From Reichenbachiella sp. (GTDB taxonomy: Bacteria; Bacteroidota; Bacteroidia; Cytophagales; Cyclobacteriaceae), in assembly GCF_033344935.1 (NCBI RefSeq), contig NZ_JAWPMM010000001.1:3995501-4059500 (forward strand): a DNA stretch of 64,000 nt, in the 5' to 3' direction. Position 1 is the stretch's first letter. Each line of letters opens with the position of its first letter. Shown one piece after another: positions 7,746-15,318 of this stretch. A program made the translations under genes and the position numbers. The notes under the pieces were generated by a model. The model saw only the letters and a list, made by a program, of their open reading frames with translations, was not told the DNA's origin and searched no databases.

Positions 7746-8561
7746 ATGAACACCCCTTCGGCTGAATTTCAAAACAAAAAAACAAACCTCTTTCTGGTAC
7801 TCGCTGGAATATTCATCACCAGTGCGCTATTGGCAGAATTAGTGGGTGTGAAGATATTCTCCGCAGAGAAAGCGATAGGAGTCAACCCTGCACAGATCAA
7901 GCTGTTCGGAGACTTTGTCTTAGATTTTAACCTTACAGCCGGTGTCATCCTGTGGCCAGTAGTGTTCCTGACTACCGACATCATCAATGAATACTTCGGT
8001 AAGGCTGGCGTGAAGAAAATTAGTTTTCTTACGGCCGGACTCATCTCATTCGCTTTTATTATCATTTATGTGATCACGATTCTGCCTCCTGCAGATTTTT
8101 GGTTGAGTGTGAATGGTACAGACCCAAATGGTGAAGTATTCGATATCAACTATGCCTTCAAGGCCATTTTCCGTCAGGGACTGGGCATCATCGTAGGTTC
8201 ACTCATCGCCTTTTTGATTGGGCAATTATTGGATGTATATGTTTTTCAAAAACTCCGAAGGATTACAGGCACCAAAATGATTTGGCTGCGCGCAACGGGC
8301 TCCACTTTGATCTCACAGCTGATCGATAGCTTTGTTGTGTTGTTTATCGCTTTTTATCTACTTGCACCTGAGAATACCCAATGGCCTTTTGCACAAGTCA
8401 TGGCGGTGGGCACGATCAATTACATTTATAAATTCAGTGTGGCTATATTGTTGACGCCGCTGATCTATTTGGGGCATCACCTGATCGACAGGTATCTTGG
8501 AAAAGAAAATGCTGAACACTTAACTGACGAAGCAGCAGCATCCAGCAAATCCATAATATAG
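7746..8561 (+). CDS. yhhQ: Queuosine precursor transporter (YhhQ/VUT family)
   Basis: Inner-membrane protein of 271 residues with about six hydrophobic segments. Family blocks are visible: AELVGVKIF near the N-terminus, VFLTTDIINEYFGK around residue 80, and LRATGSTLISQLIDSFVV around residue 185. E. coli YhhQ imports preQ0/preQ1 for queuosine synthesis. A queA gene lies 1.3 kb away, across menC, which fits this role. The ATG at 7746 begins the conserved region with a short hydrophilic lead. No riboswitch is visible in the 43 bases upstream. Confidence 0.85.
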   Translation: MNTPSAEFQNKKTNLFLVLAGIFITSALLAELVGVKIFSAEKAIGVNPAQIKLFGDFVLDFNLTAGVILWPVVFLTTDIINEYFGKAGVKKISFLTAGLISFAFIIIYVITILPPADFWLSVNGTDPNGEVFDINYAFKAIFRQGLGIIVGSLIAFLIGQLLDVYVFQKLRRITGTKMIWLRATGSTLISQLIDSFVVLFIAFYLLAPENTQWPFAQVMAVGTINYIYKFSVAILLTPLIYLGHHLIDRYLGKENAEHLTDEAAASSKSII

Positions 8562-8634
8562 AATGCAAATTCTTCCTTAGGTGGTTGTTCTCATTTAATA
8601 AACGAACCGTGTTGTATTAATGAATAAAAGTTCG

Positions 8635-8655
8635 TGACATTTCTCATAAATGTCA
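8635..8655. terminator. Hairpin between convergent yhhQ and menC
   Basis: TGACATTT (8635-8642) and AAATGTCA (8648-8655) form a perfect 8-bp stem with a 5-base loop, between two genes that converge. There is no strong T-run on either side, so its strength as a terminator is uncertain. Confidence 0.4.
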
Positions 8656-8687
8656 ATTCCTTTCGATCAACGAGTTGAATTTGAAGA

Positions 8688-9788
8688 TCAATTGAACTTG
8701 AGGTCTCCGAAGTCCCAACTTAGTGTCTGATTGAAGACAATTTCTTCACCTTGGATAGCTAAGGGTGAGTGAATGTTGTTTTCGAATAACTGACCTGTGC
8801 CAAGGCCTTGGTGACCCGTGTAGTCGTACTGCGCTGTAAACTGACAAATGGCATTAAGTCCAACATTAGACTCTAAGGCTGAGGTGATCCACCAGCCAAT
8901 ATTTTGAGATTCGGCTATTTCAATCCATTCGGCAGTGGCTGCAAAGCCTCCTACCAATGAAGGTTTGAGAATAATATAATCTGGCTTGATGTCTCTAAGC
9001 AGTTCAGTTTTTTCACGCTTGCCGAAAACTCCAATCAACTCCTCATCCAGGGCAATAGGAACTTTAGATTTTTCACAAACCAATTGCATGGCTTCGGGTT
9101 GCTTCGGCATGATTGGCTGTTCGATAGAATGTAACTCAAACGCTGCTAACTGGTCAAGTTTTTTCAAAACATCTTGCGTGATGAAAGCACCATTTGCATC
9201 TACTCTTAAAATCAATTGATCCGCAGGATATTGAGCGCGGATATATTTGAGCAGCTCACATTCAGCATCAAAATCAATAGCTCCTATTTTCAGTTTAATA
9301 CATTTGAAACCGAGTTTGAGCTTTTCATCAATCTGCTTTTTCATAAAATCCTTCTCTCCCATCCATATCAATCCATTGATAGGAATGCCTTTTTCTGAAT
9401 TGTAAAAGGAATTATCGAAAATTTTGAAATTGCCACCATGAAACAAATCAAGCAAGGCCGTTTCCAGTCCAAATCGGATGGCAGGTCTAAACTCAGACAC
9501 TACCCGACTTACTAATTTGAAGATTCCTTCTTTCGAACTAGGCAATTCTTCTTGTGACAGTGACTTTTTCAAATCCTCGAATTCAGCCTCAAAATCCACG
9601 CTGTAGTCAAAACTCAATCGTTCGATCGTACTTACCTCTCCTAGCCCAAAGATTTTCGGGTCATCTTTCCGACATACCTTGAGAATCCAGGCCTCTTTGG
9701 TTTTGAGTACTCCACGAGAAGTACCTGCATCAAATTTGAATTTCAGAATGTGTTTGGCGAATTTGAGAGCTAATGGCATAAAAGTCAT
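8688..9788 (-). CDS. menC: o-Succinylbenzoate synthase (enolase superfamily)
   Basis: Dehydrates SHCHC to o-succinylbenzoate in menaquinone synthesis. The 366-residue protein shows the enolase-superfamily barrel. The Lys pair is in CIKLKIGAID, the metal Asp in RVDANGAF, the Glu in SIEQPI, the acidic pair in ALDEELIG, and the second catalytic Lys in YIILKPSLVGG. The SALESNVGLNAI segment also fits MenC. Start is ATG at 9788 or, three codons later, ATG at 9779. No other men genes are adjacent, so dipeptide epimerase of the same superfamily is the main alternative, but the overall pattern favours MenC. It is divergent from queA, with a perfect hairpin between. Confidence 0.82.
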   Translation of the reverse strand: MTFMPLALKFAKHILKFKFDAGTSRGVLKTKEAWILKVCRKDDPKIFGLGEVSTIERLSFDYSVDFEAEFEDLKKSLSQEELPSSKEGIFKLVSRVVSEFRPAIRFGLETALLDLFHGGNFKIFDNSFYNSEKGIPINGLIWMGEKDFMKKQIDEKLKLGFKCIKLKIGAIDFDAECELLKYIRAQYPADQLILRVDANGAFITQDVLKKLDQLAAFELHSIEQPIMPKQPEAMQLVCEKSKVPIALDEELIGVFGKREKTELLRDIKPDYIILKPSLVGGFAATAEWIEIAESQNIGWWITSALESNVGLNAICQFTAQYDYTGHQGLGTGQLFENNIHSPLAIQGEEIVFNQTLSWDFGDLKFN

Positions 9789-9797
9789 ATTTGATTA

Positions 9798-9827
9798 TAT
9801 AGGTCAGGATTTAAACCCTGACCTATA
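9798..9827. repeat. Perfect palindrome between divergent menC and queA
   Basis: TATAGGTCAGG (9798-9808) and CCTGACCTATA (9817-9827) are a perfect 11-bp inverted repeat around an 8-base centre. It starts 10 bp upstream of the menC ATG, so it would lie in the menC leader or core promoter. It could be an operator or a small REP-like unit; the sequence does not decide. Confidence 0.6.
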
Positions 9828-9904
9828 AAGATTGAATAAAATTAGCCATTCGTTCCGCATTATGATTAGAATATCAGAATTTTGAACTTTCAAATAAATA
9901 TCCG

Positions 9905-11107
9905 ATGGCCTCAGATTCTGCTTCGCTAGAAAAATACCTATACGAACTTCCCGAACAGCGCATTGCTAAACATCCTTTGGCAAATAGAGATGACTCCAAA
10001 CTCTTGCTCTATCAAGCTGGAGACATCAGACATCAAACATTCAAGGAGGTAGTTGATTTGGTGCCAGAAAACGCACTGCTTTTTCTCAACAACACCAAGG
10101 TTATAGCCGCCCGACTTTTTTTTCAAAAATCTACCGGCGCACAAATCGAGGTATTTCTCACAGAACCAATCCTGCCGCACACCGAATTTCAAAAAGCACT
10201 GAAAGCTAAAAATAAATGCACCTGGAAATGCATGATAGGCAACCTAAAAAAGTGGAAGGATGAGAATGTTCTATCGCTTGCGCTAAATGAAGAACTGAAT
10301 ATCGAAGCCGGATTAGTTGATCGTGAACAAAACCTGGTTGAATTTTCTTGGGCCGGAGATCAGGAGTTTTTGACCATAGTTGAAGCTGCAGGACATGTGC
10401 CGTTGCCTCCCTACCTCAATCGAGAAGAAGAGAAAGAAGACAAAGATCGATATCAAACTGTCTTTTCCGAACTTGAAGGCGCAGTAGCTGCTCCAACAGC
10501 CGGCTTACATTTTACAGATGAAATTCTGGAACGGCTCAAATCGAAAGGTGTGAAACAAGATCGAGTCACACTTCACGTAAGTGCCGGAACTTTTCGTCCT
10601 ATCAAAGACGCGGACTTCAAAAATCACGACATGCACAATGAACGAATCATTGTAAATAGAGTGAACATTGAAAACATATTGGCTGCCAAGGGGCCAATCA
10701 TTCCTGTAGGCACCACCGCTTTGCGTACTTTGGAAAGCCTTTATTGGTACGGAGTAAAATTGACAAAAGACAGCTCGACAAAATTCTTCGTTGAAAAAAA
10801 TGATCCTTATGAAGCGCGCCTTCAGGGCGTTTCTTTGCAGGAATCTATGCAAGCTATTTTGGCCAAAATGGATCAAAAGGGTAAGTCAGAGTTGAAAGGA
10901 GAAACGGAAATATTTATTTACCCTGGATATGATTTTAAAGTCGCCAAGGGACTGTTTACCAATTTCCACATGCCTGCCTCCACCCTGGTATTGTTAGTTG
11001 CTGCTTTTGTAGGAGACGACTGGCAAAAAATCTATCAAGAAGCGCTTGACAATGACTACAGATTCTTGAGTTATGGCGATACTTCTTTGCTTTTGCCGAA
11101 AGGCTAA
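9905..11107 (+). CDS. queA: tRNA preQ1(34) S-adenosylmethionine ribosyltransferase-isomerase
   Basis: Adds the epoxycyclopentandiol ring to preQ1 in tRNA anticodons (Asp, Asn, His, Tyr), using S-adenosylmethionine. Length 400, slightly longer than the usual 340-360. Conserved blocks: YELPEQRIAKHPLANRDDSKLL, LLFLNNTKVIAARL, GHVPLPPYLNRE, AAPTAGLHFTDE, HVSAGTFRPI with HDMHNE, VGTTALRTLESL and NFHMPASTLVLLVAAF. All are intact. It is transcribed alone, away from menC, and ends at a hairpin terminator shared with the convergent channel gene. Confidence 0.95.
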   Translation: MASDSASLEKYLYELPEQRIAKHPLANRDDSKLLLYQAGDIRHQTFKEVVDLVPENALLFLNNTKVIAARLFFQKSTGAQIEVFLTEPILPHTEFQKALKAKNKCTWKCMIGNLKKWKDENVLSLALNEELNIEAGLVDREQNLVEFSWAGDQEFLTIVEAAGHVPLPPYLNREEEKEDKDRYQTVFSELEGAVAAPTAGLHFTDEILERLKSKGVKQDRVTLHVSAGTFRPIKDADFKNHDMHNERIIVNRVNIENILAAKGPIIPVGTTALRTLESLYWYGVKLTKDSSTKFFVEKNDPYEARLQGVSLQESMQAILAKMDQKGKSELKGETEIFIYPGYDFKVAKGLFTNFHMPASTLVLLVAAFVGDDWQKIYQEALDNDYRFLSYGDTSLLLPKG

Positions 11108-11163
11108 ACTTTCAGCTGACTCTATTCGTATAAGAAGTAATTTTCCTAGTTTGATTTTTAAAG

Positions 11164-11202
11164 GTCCCGTTTTCCGAAAGCATTCGAATGATGGGACTTT
11201 TT
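11164..11202 (+). terminator. Terminator after queA
   Basis: GTCCC (11164-11168) pairs with GGGAC (11193-11197), with an inner CGAA/TTCG pairing, followed by five T. The structure overlaps the stop of the convergent channel gene. Confidence 0.6.
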
Positions 11203-12019
11203 ATTTGTCGAGCTTTTTGATCAGTCGATCAATTTTTCTATTGAGCATTTCGATCTGATGCTGAGACTTTCGGTGTTCTGCCAACGTGATTTCGGATTTC
11301 AGCTCCTCCTCTTCTTTCACATCCTGCATATGCATCTCATTCATCGTATTCACCACTATGGCAATAAAGATATTGAGCGTAGTATATGTTGCAATCAATA
11401 TGAACGGAATGAAGAACAAATAAGCATAAGGCGTTTGATCCATCATCGGTCGAGCTATGCCGGAGGACCAGCTTTCGAGTGTCATGATTTGAAATAAGGT
11501 AAACATAGATTCACCTATATCCCCAAACCACTGCGGAAATTCCTGGCTATATAAGTTAGTCGCCAACACAGCAAAAATGTAGAAGACCATAATCAATAAC
11601 ACCATGATCCAACCGATACTTGGAATGGATTTGATCAGCGCTTCGATGATCACACGGAGTTTTGGCACATTCTTGATCAGTCGAAGTGTTCTTAAAATTC
11701 GAACCGTACGGAATACTGAAAATGAGCCAGCGGCTGGAACGGCCGCAATCGCCACGATTAAAAAATCAAAAATATTCCAGGCACTCGTGAAAAACCTATA
11801 GCTAAAAGCATACAGCTTTAGAACAATCTCAATGACAAAGACGGCTAGAATAGCATCATCGATCCATTGGAAGAAAGCACCGAAGTTTCTCATCAGTGGT
11901 TTAGAAGTTTCCATCCCAATGGTAATACTATTGAGTATAATTAGTCCAACGATGAAGTTTTGGAATCTTGGGCTCTCAAGAAATTTTCCCAGTTTTTCTC
12001 TGTGATTGGCCATTTTCAA
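11201..12019 (-). CDS. Voltage-gated sodium channel (NaChBac/BacNav type)
   Basis: A 272-residue single-domain ion channel with six membrane segments. The voltage sensor S4 carries four arginines at every third position (Arg104, 107, 110, 113 in FRTVRILRTLR). The pore loop holds the selectivity filter TLESWSSG with Glu182, which matches the bacterial sodium-channel filter TLESW rather than potassium (TVGYG). The C-terminal 45 residues, EEEELKSEITLAEHRKSQHQ onward, look like the tetramer coiled coil. The start is ATG at 12019 or MANHR two codons on. In marine and alkaliphilic bacteria such channels contribute to sodium homeostasis and motility or pH responses. Role here inferred. Confidence 0.92.
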   Translation of the reverse strand: MKMANHREKLGKFLESPRFQNFIVGLIILNSITIGMETSKPLMRNFGAFFQWIDDAILAVFVIEIVLKLYAFSYRFFTSAWNIFDFLIVAIAAVPAAGSFSVFRTVRILRTLRLIKNVPKLRVIIEALIKSIPSIGWIMVLLIMVFYIFAVLATNLYSQEFPQWFGDIGESMFTLFQIMTLESWSSGIARPMMDQTPYAYLFFIPFILIATYTTLNIFIAIVVNTMNEMHMQDVKEEEELKSEITLAEHRKSQHQIEMLNRKIDRLIKKLDK

Positions 12020-12051
12020 GTTTTATTCAACTGCTTTTTTCAAAAGTTAGG

Positions 12052-12059
12052 CAAATATA
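12052..12059 (-). promoter_or_regulatory. Promoter -7 box for the sodium channel gene
   Basis: On the minus strand this reads TATATTTG, matching TAnnTTTG, about 33 bases before the ATG at 12019. There is no exact TTTG at the -33 position. Confidence 0.5.
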
Positions 12060-12193
12060 TAAGACTCAACAAACAGCTTTGATTTTTAAATTAAATAATT
12101 GAAGATACGCTGTACAAGGAAAGAAAAGGTGAAGGCTCATTAATATTCATTTTTTAATAAAAAATACCGGAAGGTTAATATTCTCAACCTTAT

Positions 12194-12201
12194 TATATTT
12201 G
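12194..12201 (+). promoter_or_regulatory. Promoter -7 box for the propeller sensor gene
   Basis: TATATTTG matches TAnnTTTG, 34 bases before the ATG at 12236. The -33 region is AT-rich without an exact TTTG. It faces away from the channel-gene promoter 135 bp to the left. Confidence 0.5.
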
Positions 12202-12235
12202 ACTATAAAGTATTTTCATACTAAATCAAATCCCG

Positions 12236-14968
12236 ATGCCTATTTCTACTTTGAAAAGTTACCTACTCATTTTCTTGTTGTTCTTAACAAGTATTGCTCA
12301 AGCACAAAAGGGTGATTTTCTACTCTCGCACTATTCATTGGATGTAGACGGTCTGGACAATCTCAACTTTGAGCTGAAGGTAAATGACGACGGTCAGTTA
12401 TGCATTGCCAATCGATCTGGTGTGTTGCTTTATGAAGGAAACAACTGGGAATTTAAAGCTACTCCGAGTGCTGCCCTTTCTATCGACTTTGACTCTTTGG
12501 GCCACATATTTGTGGGATGTGCAGGAGATTTTGGGAAGTTTGGATTCTTAGATGGCAAATATCAATTCATTTCATTAAATCCTAATAAAACGGATGAAAG
12601 TCTCTATTTCAAAACTATTGTTAGAGATTCTGTGGCATTTTTCATTAGTGAGACTAATGTAATTAGATATCACTTAGGGCAGCAAAAATCTTTCATTACC
12701 TATTTGGACGATCCTGATGAGTATTTCACTTATCTCTTTGAGGCCGACGGAGAAATCATGGTTCAGACCAACAAGAAAATTTACCGCTACCATGAAGATC
12801 AATTAGTAGATGATTTGGATTGGAAGCTTCCTGAAAATGCGCAATTTCTATTTTTTGATAAGCACCCTACTAGAGATCAATATGTAGCCGGCACTACCGA
12901 CAATAAAGTTTATATCTACAGAAAAAAGAACTTCTATGAGTGCAAAATGTCTAAGTTCCTTACCGAACACGAGTCCTTTGTAAACAATGGCGTTTGGGTC
13001 GACGATAATCATTTTGCACTCAGCACCCTCGAAGACGGCATTATACTCTATAGCAATCGACACTCAAAAATTGTCGATGTAATCAATCATGATAAAGGAC
13101 TGCCAGATAATGAGATTTATACGATCGGCCGGGATCATGAAGGAGGACTTTGGATCTCTCATGAATTCGGTTTGTCAAGATTAGAAATTGGTGTACCGTT
13201 TAGAAGTTTCACCAACTACCACGGTCTCGAAGGCAACCTGAAAGATATTTATTGGTTCAGCGGGCATCTATATGTATCTACCAGTAAGGGCGTATTCTAT
13301 CTGGAAAAAAGTCTCAACTACAAAAACACGGTGTATTATGTGCCAGTGAAGGGAGGAAAAGCCACAGCCACTACTGCTTCCGTATCAAAAAAACAGAAAA
13401 AAGCCCAGCGATCCAGAGGAGTGAAAAAAGGCCCAACTTCCGGAGGAAATACGAAAGGGACGACTACTAAATATGAACGGCGAGTAAAAAAGCATCTGGT
13501 GAGTTCTGGGTATGAGTTCATCAAAGTAGACGGCATCGAAGCGAAGTGTGAAAAATTTATTCGATATAAGAAAAAGCTACTGGTTGCCTCTTCCAATGGT
13601 CTGTATGAAATCAAAAAAGAATACAACAAAGTAGAGAAGGAATTCGAGCACTTGGCTGAGCTTGTAGTTCATGAGCCAATAAGATTTACTTTTATTGATA
13701 ATCATGAAGGTCGCCTTGTAATTGCGAATCACTACAATGAAATCAAACTGTATAATCACGAAGATGAGATTTGGGTGCAAGAAGATCAAATCGATTTTCA
13801 TGGGGAAATGGTACTCAGTGCCCTCCACCAACACAATGGCATCACCTGGTTTGCCACTCCTAGCCACCTGTACAGATATGACTCACTATCCTCGACTTAT
13901 CATGATTTTCGCGAATACAAATACCACAACCAGTTTATAGATGAAGTAAGAATAGCTGCCATAGACAATCAGCTTTATTTAATTAACTCCATAGGGTACT
14001 TCTATCTAGACGGTGCCAAAGATACCATTCTCGAAGACACCACCTTGATGCAAAAAATAGGTCGGCCCATCAAGCATTTACAAGAGCATGGAGGGAAAGT
14101 TTGGGTAAATAATGGAGAGGCTTGGTATCAAATCAATAGAAACAAATCTGTGATCAAACGAGAGATTTTTGGTCTATTTCCTGACATGTCTTTCATTACC
14201 AACTATAGAGACAACATTTGGTTGATAGATGATTCTCACGAGTTACTCAAGTATTATCCAAGCCAGGATGACTCACTGATTTGGAGAAATCACATGTATC
14301 TGCGTGAAGCAAAAAGTAACAAAGGAGATGTGAACATCAATGTGAAGGGACCTATAGCTTTTGAACATGACGAGAATTCCTTCTATTTTGAAATGGCCAG
14401 ACCAGACTACCGCGGATTGCTACAAATAGAATATCAATATATGCTTAGCGGTCTAAATGATAGTTGGTCTGAGTGGTCTACAAATAATCATATCAGCTTC
14501 AACTACTTACCTCCAAACAAATACAAACTTGACATCAGGTCTCGGGATCACTTTGGTCAAATCCAGCAATTAAAAACGGTGAAGTTCACCATCAAACCTC
14601 CTTACTGGCAAACGCTCTGGTTCTATGGCTTGCAGATTATATTCATGACTGGTTTGGTGATAGGTTCGGTAATTATGAACCGTCAGGCACAACAGAAGTA
14701 CGTGATTGTAACCGAAGGGCTAACCATTCTAACGATAGTCATGGTCATCGAATTTTTGCAGACCGTGGCTGGTGGAACCTTAGGTATTGAAAGTACGCCG
14801 GTGATTGACTTTATGATCGATGTGGTGATTGCGCTTTGTGTATTCCCATTAGAGCAGTTTTTGAAAAAACTAATGAAAGTAAGCCGACAAGGTCCAGGCT
14901 TGAATGGAATGGCCTTTCTGGATTTGTTTAAGTTCTCTAAACCTGAAGCGCAAAAGGCAAAGGCCTAA
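12236..14968 (+). CDS. Propeller / Y_Y_Y sensor-like membrane protein lacking a kinase
   Basis: A 910-residue protein with a signal peptide (ending SIAQAQ), then about 700 residues of beta-propeller repeats of the two-component-regulator type (for example VDDNHFALSTLEDGIILYSN and DHEGGLWISHEFGLSRLE). A Y_Y_Y domain follows (YQYMLSGLNDSWSEWS to KFTIKPPYWQTLWF, about 715-795). Hybrid sensors of this class continue into a membrane helix and a histidine kinase or HTH. Here the protein instead ends with about three hydrophobic helices (roughly 797-880) and a short basic tail. A Lys/Ser/Thr-rich insertion (KKQKKAQRSRGVKKGPTSGG) interrupts the propeller near residue 385. No response regulator is nearby. 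Ligand and output unknown. Confidence 0.8.
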   Translation: MPISTLKSYLLIFLLFLTSIAQAQKGDFLLSHYSLDVDGLDNLNFELKVNDDGQLCIANRSGVLLYEGNNWEFKATPSAALSIDFDSLGHIFVGCAGDFGKFGFLDGKYQFISLNPNKTDESLYFKTIVRDSVAFFISETNVIRYHLGQQKSFITYLDDPDEYFTYLFEADGEIMVQTNKKIYRYHEDQLVDDLDWKLPENAQFLFFDKHPTRDQYVAGTTDNKVYIYRKKNFYECKMSKFLTEHESFVNNGVWVDDNHFALSTLEDGIILYSNRHSKIVDVINHDKGLPDNEIYTIGRDHEGGLWISHEFGLSRLEIGVPFRSFTNYHGLEGNLKDIYWFSGHLYVSTSKGVFYLEKSLNYKNTVYYVPVKGGKATATTASVSKKQKKAQRSRGVKKGPTSGGNTKGTTTKYERRVKKHLVSSGYEFIKVDGIEAKCEKFIRYKKKLLVASSNGLYEIKKEYNKVEKEFEHLAELVVHEPIRFTFIDNHEGRLVIANHYNEIKLYNHEDEIWVQEDQIDFHGEMVLSALHQHNGITWFATPSHLYRYDSLSSTYHDFREYKYHNQFIDEVRIAAIDNQLYLINSIGYFYLDGAKDTILEDTTLMQKIGRPIKHLQEHGGKVWVNNGEAWYQINRNKSVIKREIFGLFPDMSFITNYRDNIWLIDDSHELLKYYPSQDDSLIWRNHMYLREAKSNKGDVNINVKGPIAFEHDENSFYFEMARPDYRGLLQIEYQYMLSGLNDSWSEWSTNNHISFNYLPPNKYKLDIRSRDHFGQIQQLKTVKFTIKPPYWQTLWFYGLQIIFMTGLVIGSVIMNRQAQQKYVIVTEGLTILTIVMVIEFLQTVAGGTLGIESTPVIDFMIDVVIALCVFPLEQFLKKLMKVSRQGPGLNGMAFLDLFKFSKPEAQKAKA

Positions 14969-14980
14969 AAATATTCCTCA

Positions 14981-15030
14981 AACAACAGAGGCCATGGATT
15001 ATACCATGGCCTCCGTTGTTAAGCTTTTTT
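14981..15030. terminator. Strong bidirectional terminator
   Basis: A 17-bp stem with one mismatch: AACAACAGAGGCCATGG (14981-14997) against CCATGGCCTCCGTTGTT (15004-15020), loop ATTATA, followed by AAGCTTTTTT on the plus strand. It separates the convergent sensor gene and the phoH-linked small gene. Confidence 0.85.
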
Positions 15031-15048
15031 ATTCAATAGGATGATTTG

Positions 15049-15318
15049 TCACCAACTTAATACCCAAACAATCAAAATAACAACTGCCAGCAATACAAAG
15101 AAAATTCCAACCCTATTTCGAAACGCTTGTTTTGCCTTTGCTTTTTTCACCATAATTAAATAGTGAATATCTTCTTTAGTGACTTTAAATTTAATTTTTC
15201 TTCTGGAGAAAAAACGATCTTTTTTTGATCGGTAATAAGGCTCAGTTGCTTTCAGTAGTTTTCGATTGTCATCAAAACTTTGCTTGCCCTGCCTGGAAAA
15301 TCCTATCCCTCCTGTCAT
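15049..15318 (-). CDS. Small basic tail-anchored membrane protein
   Basis: An 89-residue protein with a very basic N-terminal region (RSKKDRFFSRRKIKFKVTKED) and one C-terminal hydrophobic helix (VGIFFVLLAVVILIVWVLSW). Its ATG overlaps the phoH stop codon by one base (TAATG), a layout that implies translational coupling. I do not recognise the family. The basic face and PhoH coupling could suggest an RNA- or membrane-linked partner, but that is a guess. Confidence 0.7.
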   Translation of the reverse strand: MTGGIGFSRQGKQSFDDNRKLLKATEPYYRSKKDRFFSRRKIKFKVTKEDIHYLIMVKKAKAKQAFRNRVGIFFVLLAVVILIVWVLSW

